In this document: positions 26,510-37,672 of the stretch, piece after piece
Layout: the number at the start of each line of letters is the position of its first letter
Position numbering within the stretch: position 1 is the first letter of the stretch
Origin: Sphagnum compactum
Lineage: Eukaryota; Bryophyta; Sphagnopsida; Sphagnales
Assembly: GCA_965153455.1 (NCBI GenBank)
Contig: OZ234498.1
Location: 5,766,001 to 5,830,000 of the forward strand
DNA length: 64,000 bases
Direction: 5' to 3'
The notes under the pieces: model-generated
Told to the model about the DNA's origin: nothing
The model's database searches: none
The model's input: only the letters and a program-made list of their open reading frames with translations
Position numbers and translations under genes: made by a program

Positions 26510-28970
26510 AAATCATACAATGCACTCCACCTCTTCACACCATGCTCTTTCAACACGTCCTTAGCACCACCATTTTTGTTGCCTAAATTCAACCAAGCTT
26601 GGTATTGCATAGCTCGTTGCAATTGCTCATCTATAATGACATTATGAGGTTTAAGGCATGTTTCTAGCTAGTTGCCCATTTAAGTGGTCTTTCATCCTTG
26701 TTGATTTGTATCATGGGTGCCCATTAAACAACCATCTTCGAATCTATGAGTAGGTCTGTTTCTCTAACTCCACAAAATGTTCATTCCTAAACTCAAACCT
26801 GCATATGGACATGTAAAATAACCTTGGTGTGCTACCCCAACAACTGTACCATATCCCGAAAATCCCTATATGGGGTGAAAACACACTAAAGGTGAACCAC
26901 TTTTGTTTAAAAAAGGTGATGTATAACAAATATTATAATACACAGTAAACTGAAACCTTAATGGCATCCTTTGGTTATCCTAAACACAAATAAAAAACTT
27001 AAAAATTTGCACAACAACATTTTTGAACTTAAAGTTCATTTTGAGTCAAAATTCATTTTGATCCAATGGCCAAATGAAGAGGATTGGATAAAATCAATGT
27101 ACACATAACATATAACTTACAATTTTTCAACAGCCATAGGGCCAAACATGTTTATGATTCATGAAACATTACCAAAAAAAAGAAAATTGAAAAAATAATG
27201 CAATGTCCATCTATAAAATCTCTTCCTCTTTGATATGGTAATGGTTTTTTCCTAAAAATAAGATATTATTATGCATTCATTACTAAACAAATGCAAAAAA
27301 ACACATTTTTTGAATAAAATTTCATTCAAAAACTTTAAATTTCTAAATTGTCCTAGGTTTAATTTACGTATATCAATATCATACACCATTAAAAGAATTC
27401 ACCCAAGAATTCCATCCACAACCCTAGTTTTGAAATATATATTCAAATTTTCAAACTTTGTGATGAGTATTATTTTATCACGAATATACTCCATACATTC
27501 AAATTTTTCAATGTTTGTTGAATTTTTCAAAATTGATTAGATGAAGTCTAAAAATAATCAAATATACTTAAAACAAGCAAAAATAATCCAAAATATGGTC
27601 CATACATTACCAAAAAAATTAATTACAGAAATATTATACATGTGACCACAATTTGGGGGGGGGGGTGTGTGTTTTCACCCTATGGTCCAATGCAAGGCAC
27701 CTCTCAATGTAAAAGACTTAAAGCCCAAAGGTTTGAGCACATCATATGGAAGAACTCTATTCCATAATTGTTGAAGTTCTTTAACCAAAGGTTATAAATA
27801 AACATCAAAGTTTTAAGATGTGATAGAATCTTTGAACCATGGAATCAACAATGCCAACATAATAAGAATCTTTTGGTTGTTAGCCAAAGGGGTATATTGT
27901 AATTCAACTACATCACGGGCCATGTGGACCAAGTTGAACGAATGAACTTGAATGGGTTAACACCATCAGCAAAAAGAGTTAAATGTACATTCCTTGGTTC
28001 TACTACAAAAATAAAGTACTTTCCATGAACATGTTTCCATGCCTTAAAGTCACAAGGAAGTCTAACAAGACCATTCAGGTTAGTATTTTTGGAATGCCAC
28101 AACATAATCTCTAACATGGCAAATGGCCTAAACGTTTTCTGAAATCTAGGAACAATTGGAAAATGTTTAAACACTTTCATGTAGGCAAAACCTTATTTAC
28201 CTCATCCTTATAATGAGGACCATTACATTTTGGACATCAATTAGAATCTTTATATGGTCCCTTTGAAACAACACACACCCTTTAGGGCATGCATGAATGG
28301 TTTTGTAATTTAATCCCAACTTTTTAATCAATGTTTTTGGTGCATAGTAACTATTTGGCAAACAATTAGGTTCTAACAATAAATGTAATTGGAGGAGGGT
28401 AAAAAGCTCATCTGCAAATTTAATTCTAACTCCTTGTATAATGCATAGATTCATAATAATGATTTTTGTTGCCAATTTTGTACATTTGGGGCCAACATAT
28501 AGCTCCTAGATTGCATCTTCTGACGCCTCAAGGTCAAAACTTGCCTTTTGGGATTCATCTTCAGATGATTTTCCCCCTAAAGGTTCATGATCTTTTTCAA
28601 ACATGGGTGGTACATCACCTTCATTATTATGTCCTCCTTCATTGAATTCCTCATGTAATCCATTAGCAACTTATAAAACCTCTTCAACAATTTTAGCTGC
28701 TCCTTTTTATAGTGCCATTGGCTTATCTACTTGCTAAAAAACATCTTTTACCATGCCACGGATATCCACCTAGGAATCAAGTCCATGGTTTTGTTGTGTG
28801 GTAGGTCTTCTAAACTTTTCCCACTCTTCATCTAAAGAATCCCTAGTGTTTAGACCCTTCCAAACTCTAAAAGAAGGTTCCCTGCCATTATGTATCAGGT
28901 GTTCCTTGACATTACTAAGGTAAACAAAATCCGTCCCTTGCATTTAGTACAAGGGCAATGGATTCTCTTC
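26510..28970 (-). pseudogene. Decayed CACTA (En/Spm) transposase, TNP2 type
   Basis: Reading right to left: a transposase-associated-domain segment IHCPCTKCKGR (about 28931-28965); TNP2 segments SYYAPKTLIKKLGLNYKTIH and ACPKGCVLFQRDH (28250-28360); FPIVPRFQKTF, AWKHVHGK and DPRNV-like EPRNVHLTLFADGVNPFKF (27930-28160); QLWNRVLPYD and FTLRGALHWTI (27684-27780). After an 808-bp insertion the frame resumes with GFSGYGTVVGVAHQGYFTCP (about 26800-26868) and GVKRWSALYDLTY (about 26520-26560). Several stops and frameshifts make it inactive. The ends of the parent element were not located. Confidence 0.8.
26873..27680. mobile_element. 808-bp non-autonomous TIR element nested in CACTA transposase
   Basis: Terminal inverted repeats of 14 bases, GGGTGAAAACACAC, are perfect at both ends. 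They are flanked by TATG at 26869-26872 and 27681-27684. Removing the element rejoins the TNP2 coding sequence in the same frame (HWTI then GFSGYG, with one stop at the junction), so the boundaries are well supported. Interior is AT-rich and non-coding; an 11-base G run lies at 27655-27665. A 4-bp duplication is uncommon among plant DNA transposons; superfamily not assigned. Confidence 0.8.
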
Positions 28971-29439
28971 AATTTGTATACCTTAACCCTTTCTTCTTCC
29001 TTGACTCATATTTACCTATCGTTTCTATGTTGTTGTCTTGTTTCATGCCAAAGTGAAAGTTTAATAGTTGGGAACATGTTTGATTGCCTAACAATACCCT
29101 ATAGATGGAGGCTTATACATCAATTAATTAGACACTACTCCCAACCAATGGAATATTATTCTTGATGTACATCCTTAAGAAACAAACTAATTAAACTTCA
29201 ACAAATGGATTAACATCTACTCATTTAGGTAGTCTATCATGGATTTGGAGGGTCAATTCTTATAGATTTGCACATAGATAATTGAAATTAATTGGGCCTT
29301 AGTGTATGTCTAAAAACTTTGCCATGGATATGGGTCTCTATTTTGGAACTTACGGATCTCTGGTTCCTCATGGACAAGGTTCATGGCTCGATAACCTAGC
29401 TACAAAGCCTCCCAACTGAAGAACAATTATCATCAAGGA
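28971..29439. other. Intergenic stretch without a recognised gene
   Basis: Possibly the 5' part of the decayed CACTA element on the minus strand, but no terminal repeat (CACTA-type) was recognised here. Confidence 0.4.
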
Positions 29440-30260
29440 CTTGATGATTTGGATGGTCATAAGATGTTCCTTGAGTTAAAAGAAAGGTCAAAAAGTGGCC
29501 AATTAGGTAGTTGAATATAACACTAATTCTAGTTTAATTAGAATTTTGCAAAGGCACAAAAGGCAATAGGTGCCCAGGCAAAACTTGAATATAACACTAG
29601 ACATTGGTTTTGGTTTTGAATCATGTAATGACACAAAGAGAAAATAATTTAATTTCAAGAACTTGCATTGAAAATTTCCTAAAACTCCTACTAATTCTAT
29701 GTAGTCAACATAAAAAGAAAAAGGAGTTAGTATATGCAACCCGATAAAATAGCTAAGACTTGACGATTTGGATGGTCATGATCAATGGATGTTCCATGGG
29801 TTGATAGAAAGGTCAACAAGTGGCCATGGCAGTTGAATATAACATTAGCCATTAGAGGATGGTTTTGAAATTTGCAAAGACACAAATTTTTTAAAAAGGC
29901 AGTTCAATTTTAGGAACATGCTTCTAAAATTCTTGAGACTCCTACTACTTTTATGTAGCCAACATAAAAGAAAAAGAGGGAGTCAAACCCATTAAAATGG
30001 TTAAAACATGATGATTTGGATGGTCATAGGATGCACCATGGGTTGAAAAAGAGGTCAAAAATGGCTAAGGCATTAACACCAAAGTTTTGGTTATGAATCC
30101 TACGTACAAATACACAAAAGGAAAAAAGAAAATAGTTGAATCTCATGAACCTACATTTGAAATTTATGAGACTCGTATTGCTTCTATGTACTAAGCATAA
30201 ATATGTACCATGCATAAAAGGAAGGCAAAGGAATATGTATGCAACCTATTGAAATAACTA
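29440..30260. repeat. Three-copy degenerate tandem repeat (unit about 250-316 bp)
   Basis: Copies start near 29441, 29757 and 30008, each with 'gatgatttggatggtcat' (second copy has one change). They continue with 'ggttga(t)agaaaggtcaa', 'gttgaatataacattag', 'gacacaaa', 'ctcctactacttctatgtag' and 'caacataaaagaaaaag'. Divergence is high, indicating an old array. No coding frame runs through it. Confidence 0.7.
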
Positions 30261-30879
30261 AAATTCCCTTTATGTTGGACTCTTAGAAGCAACTGAATCC
30301 AAAAGTAACTGAAGTTTGAACAAAGGACAAGGCCACAAAAATTTCTAATGCATCAATATTAATGTAAGTGGCAAAGATATTTGATACATTGAAGGTCCTA
30401 TCAAGAGACAAGAACCTTTTATGTTTGAGAAGGGTGATGAAGTTGTCAAAGATGTGTAAACTAGTTTTATCATGAAGGACAGAATATGTTTCAACTGAAC
30501 TATCAAAGCATGTTATTGATGATTCTCATGTAAAGACTATTGAAACTACTTTAATGGTTGAATATTTCCTTGTTTTTAATGACCAAAAATTACCATTGAC
30601 AAACCCATAAAATGCATAGCAAAACTTGCCATTGCCTTAACATCTTGCTCTTCTAACTACCCCATCATTCCCAAAGCCCTCACATTTAATGTTTCAACCC
30701 ATGTAAAAAAGATATCCAGGAAGATAAAATATAGGGAATTGAAAAAAGTAGGTGAAAAGGCATGTAGGTAAGAGGATAACTTGCATGTGTGCACAAAAGC
30801 AATCAAAAGGGAGGGGAAACAACAACTTACCATAAAATTTTCAATCTTTGACAAGACCATGCAATAATTATGTATTCTA

Positions 30880-30967
30880 GAATGGTTTTGACTTGCCCAT
30901 TATGTTGGGTAAGGTGCAAGCCAAGCTTGGTGATCCACCCAACATAATGGGCAAGTTGAAACCATTC
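30880..30967. repeat. 88-base hairpin with 31-bp stem
   Basis: Left arm 30880-30910 and right arm 30937-30967 pair over 31 positions with two mismatches (core 'acttgcccattatgttgggt'). The 26-base loop contains the palindrome 'ccaagcttgg'. Either a small inverted-repeat element or a candidate small-RNA precursor; the sequence alone cannot separate these. Confidence 0.75.
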
Positions 30968-33900
30968 CATGACATTAATGTCTAGGTGGCATATTCAACA
31001 AATCTTTTGAAAATTCATGTTGATAAGATATTTTGGTCACTATTAAACACATATGATCATCACTAGAAGATTATGTCCAATAATGTGGTTAAAAAACAAC
31101 ATAATTTTTCGCCCCATACCTTGATATCAACTGAATTTAGTAAGATACAACATGTACCAAGGCCGAATAGAAAAACTAGAACTTTGGCAAAGATAGTACC
31201 ATGATCACTTGAAGATGCAATTAGCATAGATGGAGCCTTAGTGGTCTTTGCATCTTTAATGTCTTGCCTGGAACCTCCATTCACACCTACCTGTATCCAC
31301 ACAAAGTGTATCACTTTTCAAAGGCACATGATAGAGAATAATAAAATTGTTGGATTTCCAAAAGAATTCAAGATGCACTACTTCAATTTCTTTAATCATT
31401 CATTACTTCTGGCAATATCTTCCTAGACATTCCAAGGCTAAGCAAGGTTTTGAATGATAAATTTTCTCAATCCTTGCATTTGCTTCCAATTTGTGAAATC
31501 ACTTTAGGTTAACATTAATAGATGAAAGGAAGAACACAAATGTTTCCAATTTGTAGACATTGAAACAATATACATGATTTCAACCATGTGGAGCCCCTTT
31601 TGCAAGCATCAAGAACCCAATTCAACCTAGACCTTTTTTACCACATAAATATCATAACACCCATATATTTAAGTTTGTCTACCCAATTTTAGCCTAAGGT
31701 AGCACACAAGCTACTTTGAAATTTTTTTCTTCTATTATAAGCAAAGTAGATTAATTTTATTGCAACTTAACATTGCATGACATGATAAGTTCATGAAAAA
31801 AGGGATCCTTTTGGAGAGAGAAATTAAATGAACTATGATTGGTTTGTGATTTACCTTTCCAAGCTTTGTTGTAAGGTGACTGATCAACGATTTAACAATG
31901 CCATTCACTTGGGTTGCTTCCACATTAGCTTCATTTTTAGTCTTGATTCTTGCTTCATGTTGTTGGAAAGTTCCAACAACTATAAGCAATATGAGTTTCT
32001 ACTTTGCAAATGAAAGACTCTACAATACCCCCCCCCACACATAAGAAAAACAATTAAAGATTTTTAGTACAACCCAAGTTTGGTGAATAACTATATGTTT
32101 TTAGATGGTTTTAGGAAATCATATGCAATAATTCATGGGAGAAAGGCATAATTCAACTTGAGTTAAAACACTTGATGAAATAAAAAAATTGTAACAATTC
32201 TAGCATAACATGGAGAACGTTGTGAACCAACCATGCACTATGCCTTTTTACATGATAGCTTCTAGTAGAAGAGGACTTACATGGGCATAAAAACACACTC
32301 TTTGCACTTTCTAGAATGCTCTTCCACAACAAATCTTAACCAATGAAAATAACAAAAACAATCATCTCAATTCAATTAATTGACCACTACTCATTTTGCT
32401 AGTTTTTTCCATGTTGTCATGTTACAACAATGTTATCTACAAAAGTTAATAGAAAGAACCTAGCATATTGAGGGCAATTAAAAAATGAATGCCCTTGACT
32501 AATGCATAAAAAAAATTGAAAAAAAATCCAAAAACATCCCACTCCAAAAATAGTAATCTTAGTTATGTCCTTGAAGTAACAAGAACCACACTTCTAGTTA
32601 AGGCAATAAGCTAGTGGAAAATATGGATAATATGTGCCACCACAACTTCATGTTTTCTTTATTGTCTAGTCTTTTTATGCTCAAGCATACTCTTGGGAGC
32701 CTAATTACTAGGTCATGGTTTGCTTGAATGTTTAGAAAATATTATCCCATGCAACTTTCTATGCGATTTTTCAAACAAAATACCATATAATGCAATGCTA
32801 GGTGCTTTTTAATGAAAATTTGAAATTGCAATAATGTAATATGCAACAAAAAATCCACAAAAATGTTGAAACATATCCATTATTATGAATATAAGTGGTA
32901 TTTTGGTAGTATTGTAAAAACACCAAATTTGTGTTTCACAAAATAAATACCTCATACATGTATGGAAATGTTATGTTTATAATTATTTTCTTGAAGAGAA
33001 ATTGGTGTATTTTCATCAATATCCACTAGATGCATCCTTTCACCAATTTTTAGGCCCATCCATTAATAATGATTATGCAAACTTGTGTATTTGGCTCCTA
33101 TTGAAACTATAGAAAATTGTCCACATAGGAAAATATCTTATTTTATCAAGAAATGATATGAAACTAATTTTGAAGGTGTTAACAAGGAATATACTAGTTC
33201 CACCTATATTTTTATGTTTGAAATTAGTCCTCTTGAAGTTGTAATCATATGGTTTATAAAAGGGTCCCAGATTTTTTAAATGCCCATAAAAAATGACTTC
33301 TTTTCATTCTATATACATGCATTTTTGTGTATGAATTTTATTTGAGATATATTATAGTGACTCAATATATATAGTATGTTAAAAAAAAATTAACATATGT
33401 GTAAAAAACATTGCTAGACAAAAATTAACCAAAAAAAAGTTATGGACTTTTGAATGGCTTAAAATGAGTCATATTTTCATAAGTCCAAATCATAATCATT
33501 TTTGGGTGGATTTCAATTTTCATTTTTTTTAACATGTACATTAAAGAATTGTTTAAAATTACTTATTTCATATGGGTTTTTTTGTTCATTAACCACCATG
33601 TAATTCCCCACTAAATTAATGATATCATAATAGACTGCCATTTTAACACTACCACATGGACTTTCAGGGAGTGGAGCATCCGCCAAAAATGAGCCACCTT
33701 AGAGTGCATACACCCTTCATTTAATTTTCTAACCAAAAATTAGGTTTGAACACATATTGTTAGTTGGTTTCAAATGTACTTTTTATCTATTTTTTAAATT
33801 CATTTGCTTTTAATTTTCTTAGAATTAGATTCTTATAAACTTAATAGAACCAAATAATGTTATTTGACACATATTTTCACCTAATTTGATGTTACTTTAT

Positions 33901-34180
33901 GGTGGTTATATGAGAGGCGCAAGGTTAAAGTGGAGACGTCCACTCTTTTGGTATATTTTATCTTACTTTGACCTACTAATCATATTATAATCATTTATCA
34001 TGTGACATGTGTATTTTTGCTAACCTAGACAATTGCCACATGGATTACCACCTAGGATGACATTGTTGCCACATGTAGTCCATATCAACAATGGTGTGGC
34101 ATGTTGAGTCACATGACCTATTACACATGGATCTAATTGGCATGAATGACTTCACAACTATCTTTTATGACTATTAGTTG
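30968..34180. other. AT-rich intergenic stretch, nothing identified
   Basis: No gene or RNA recognised. Open frames are short and lack recognisable motifs. Homopolymer runs occur, such as C at 32028-32036. Confidence 0.5.
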
Positions 34181-34466
34181 GATCACTACTAGAAATTTTG
34201 GGTTTTGCAACTGTCGTTTGCAACTAAAATTCAGTTGCATGCGACACATGCAACTACAAATTTGTGTAGTTGCATAAGACAAGTTGCACATGACATGCAG
34301 TTGCATGCGACACTACATATGCAACATGTATACGATGTTAGTATACATGTTCATACATACATACTAATCCAAATGAGTTGCACTTTATGTGCAACTTTCC
34401 TTGCAACTACAATGCAACTAATCAAAATATGACACATGTTTAAAAATTAGACAACTAGCTTGTGGA

Positions 34467-34724
34467 CACGTGTCATTATTTTTTTTTTATGTTTTCAAAA
34501 TTAAAAATTCATTGGATTAATCTCAATCATTAAAAATTTTGCCACTAGGATGATGACACGTGGCACACCATGGAACGTTCATTGACCATTTGACACGTGT
34601 TCATTTTAAACACCAATTATATGTTGACACGTGGCAATCAAGGCTCACCTATTTTTATGTTTTTAAATATTAATTAATGAAATCTACGTCATCCAATTTA
34701 TGGCTAATAAGATGTTCACACGTG
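34467..34724. promoter_or_regulatory. Cluster of five G-box hexamers (CACGTG) inside the CACTA element
   Basis: CACGTG occurs at 34467-34472, 34557-34562, 34594-34599, 34628-34633 and 34719-34724. A sixth is at 36663-36668 near the other end. All share the context ACACGTG. In plants this core is bound by bZIP and bHLH factors (ABRE / G-box). Function here is inference only. Confidence 0.6.
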
Positions 34725-35859
34725 GTGCCTAGGTAGGTAGATAATAATTAAACCCTATTAAGTAAGTAGGTTTATTTAGGTATGTAAGTAGGTTGAAAAT
34801 AAGCTAGGCTTAGGTTATATAAGTAGGTTTAGAATAATCAATTTTATTTTTAGGTTTGACCAGTTCATAAAGGTCAAGTTTTTTTCATTTACTCATCCCC
34901 AATGGCACTTGGTATTTCGTTTCAATATAACTATTGCTCCTAGATATATACTGAGCCAAATAGAATTGGAAGCCAAAGGATATGGGTTAAAACATTCCAT
35001 TGCAAACCTCATGAACCAACCTAGTTGCACATTAGATGCAACTATTGTATTAAAGTATACCAGCCAGGGCATGGCTCTATTGCTTTTGGTGTCCAAACAA
35101 AACTTGAAGCCCTCCTCTTGGCGCATCTAACACACTAAAAATCGTTGAAAACAGATTAGAAATGAGAAAGTTATGGCCCCCCAAAGTAAAGGGGGTCAAA
35201 AAATTCAAAAAGAAAACTATTGAACACTACCAAGGCCGGTTCTTAAACACTCAGAAAGTTCATTTTATGTTTTTTTTTTGCTATTAGAGTTACAATGTGA
35301 TTTGTAGAACTTCAGATGGCGTTCTTAAGCACTTTAAATCGTTTAAAATGAATAAAAAATAAGAAAGTTATGAGCTTTGAAAGTAGGAGGGGTCCAAAGA
35401 AAAAAATAAAAAACAAAACGTTTTATAACTTGGAAAGCTTATTTTTCTTATTTTTCTTCTTGTTAGTTTTTCATTACTCCTTTTCTTTTGCACTTCAAAG
35501 GTGATTATAGGATATTTTTAGTAATTATGATTACTTAATGAAAATATGATTTTAATAGTATTATCTAGTTTAAATTAATAATTAGCTTAGGACGTTTGTA
35601 TACTTGTAGGTTAATTAATGTATCCTATTTACATTAATATTTTAACATAAATAATAAAATTTAAATATATATACCTATTGATTATATATGTAAAAATTAT
35701 TATCACTATAATTATAATAAACATTTAATTAATAATTATGATTATTTATAATAATTTTTAAATATTATCATATTAATTGATTTTGATAACTTTTTTTTTA
35801 ATCAAATGTACATTTTCTGAAAAAATATTCCAAACTAAAATAAAGTCAAACATATTTAA

Positions 35860-36560
35860 ACCATGGTTTAGTTTAACTTAATTTAATTTAACATAATTTA
35901 GTTTAGCAATAATTAATTTTAACCTAACTTAATTTAACCATCGTTAATTTAAACCTAATTTAGTTTAGCCATAAATATTTTAGCATCATTTAATTTAACC
36001 ATATTTAATTTATCCTAATTTAATTTAGTTTAGCCATAATAAATATAATCTAATTTATTTTAGCCATAAATAATATAGCCTAACTTAATTTAGCCATATT
36101 TAGTTTAACCATTAGCCAAAGATGGAAAACGTATTTAATTTAGCTTAATTTAGTTTAGCCATAATTAATATAATCTAATTTAATTTAGCCTAACTTGATT
36201 TAGCCATAATTAGTTTGGCCAAAATTAATTTAGCCATAGTTAATTTAAATTAATTTAATTTAGCCATGGTTAATTTTAGCCTAATTTAATTTAGCCATAA
36301 TTATTTTAGCCTAACTTAATTTAACTAGGGTTAGTTTAGCTTAATTTGATTTAATTTAATTTAGCCATAATTAATTTAGTTTAATTTAATTTAACCATGG
36401 TTAATTTAACTTGATTTAATTTAATTTAATTTAAATTAGCCATAATTAGTTTAGCCTAACTTAATTTAGCCATGGTTAGTTTAACTTTTTAGGTTATTTA
36501 GCCTAGGTTAATTTAACCATGGTTATTTTAACCTAGGTTAGTTTAGAGGTTATTTTAAAC
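35860..36560. repeat. AT-rich minisatellite inside the CACTA element
   Basis: About 700 bases of irregular repeats built from 'taatttagccataattaatt' and 'taatttaaccatggttaatt'. Unit length varies around 20-40 bases. A related but more diverged run lies outside at about 37920-38430. Confidence 0.75.
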
Positions 36561-37149
36561 CCCTGAGTACTAGAGGTACATAATACTATTATATATAGCC
36601 TATGTAGATATATTAAGTATAGTGATTTAAGTATGTATAAATTTAGGCCATTATTTTTATGACACGTGTCCATGTTGTACACATTTAGTTGCATGTTAGT
36701 TGCACACACAACCGTATGGCCCAAAAATTATACAATATCGAATTTGTAATTGCAAACATGATCAAGATAATTACAAACGACAACCAATTGCATGCTAGTT
36801 GCATAGTGACTGGTTGCAAATGACAAGATTTCCAGTAGTGGATGTAGCCACATCATATCTCGAATGATTATGTTGTCTTTTACAACTTGTCCATATTGAT
36901 TTTTTTGTCCTTAATCAAAATTATCCTAAGTTACAACTAGAAATGCAATCATAAAAATGGTCATAGATTTGGAAAATTTCTTCTAGTGATCATCTAAAAG
37001 TCTTTTGAGATTCTTGTGATGTTAATCCTTCACTAGTAGTTTTTTCTGACAATGCAATTGTTGATTCAGTAGTTGATTTGGTGGTTGATTTGCCAATCCA
37101 TGCTAAAGGATCTCAATGACAATTGCAAAACCTGATATCATTGTTATCG

Positions 37150-37672
37150 CGTCGATCACCACTAGCAAGATATGGCGATTAGGCTTGTATTGCACAAGCT
37201 TCCGTAGCTGATGAACCAATAGACCTAGAATCAACTTTTGTTCACCAAATGTAAAACATTGGAAGTAGGAAATGAAAGAAAATTTTCATTTTTTACTCCA
37301 AAATCAAACTTGGCCTGATCTTGTTTAATTTCCTTCTAGTAGGAAAGTTGTCATGTGTAAGTGGGTTTTTCAATTCAAAACCAATGATGATAGTGATGTT
37401 CAATGCTACAAAACATGATTTGTTACAAAAGGTTATTTTCAACATTTTGGTATTGATTTCACGAAGATTTAAATTCTTTTATGGTTCCTTTTGAAACATC
37501 CACACTATTTTATTTATCACAATAGTTGAAAATATGGAAGTCATGCAATTTGACACTAAGACAACATTCTTCATGGTGCAATTAACGAAGACAATGACAT
37601 GATTCAAGCTCCAAGGTTCAAATACCAAAGATTTCCTCAACATGTTTCCCATTTGAAGAAGTCAGTGTATGG
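37150..37672 (+). pseudogene. Ty1/copia reverse transcriptase relic
   Basis: Readable fragments RRSPLARYGD, ACIAQASVADEP, KVVMCKWVFQFKTNDDSDV, FVTKGYFQHFGIDFTK and HLKKSVYGR follow the order seen in copia polymerase (xRxSxRxxRxxD ... RKxVxCKWVFxxK ... LVAKGFxQxxGIDYxE ... LKKSLYGL). The frame has several stops and a stretch between GIDF and LKKS is degraded. Remnant only; no LTR or integrase was recognised. Confidence 0.75.

Larger units (their letters stand above)
34184..36840. mobile_element. Non-autonomous CACTA element, complete with termini and target duplication
   Basis: Starts CACTACTAGAAATTTTGGG and ends with the inverted form of CACTACTGGAAATCTTG. Flanked by a 3-bp duplication GAT (34181-34183 and 36841-36843), as expected for CACTA elements. 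Both subterminal regions carry many copies of AGTTGCA / TGCAACT, the usual arrangement of transposase-binding repeats. No transposase frame is present, so it depends on another element. It contains a cluster of CACGTG hexamers and an AT-rich minisatellite, listed separately. Confidence 0.92.

Noticed and set aside
27908-28475. Two adjacent minus-strand open frames as separate host genes
   Set aside because: Both match successive parts of a CACTA TNP2 transposase broken by stops and frameshifts.
29440-30260. CRISPR-like array, because of regularly spaced repeats
   Set aside because: Units are hundreds of bases long, degenerate, and the setting is a eukaryotic nuclear genome.
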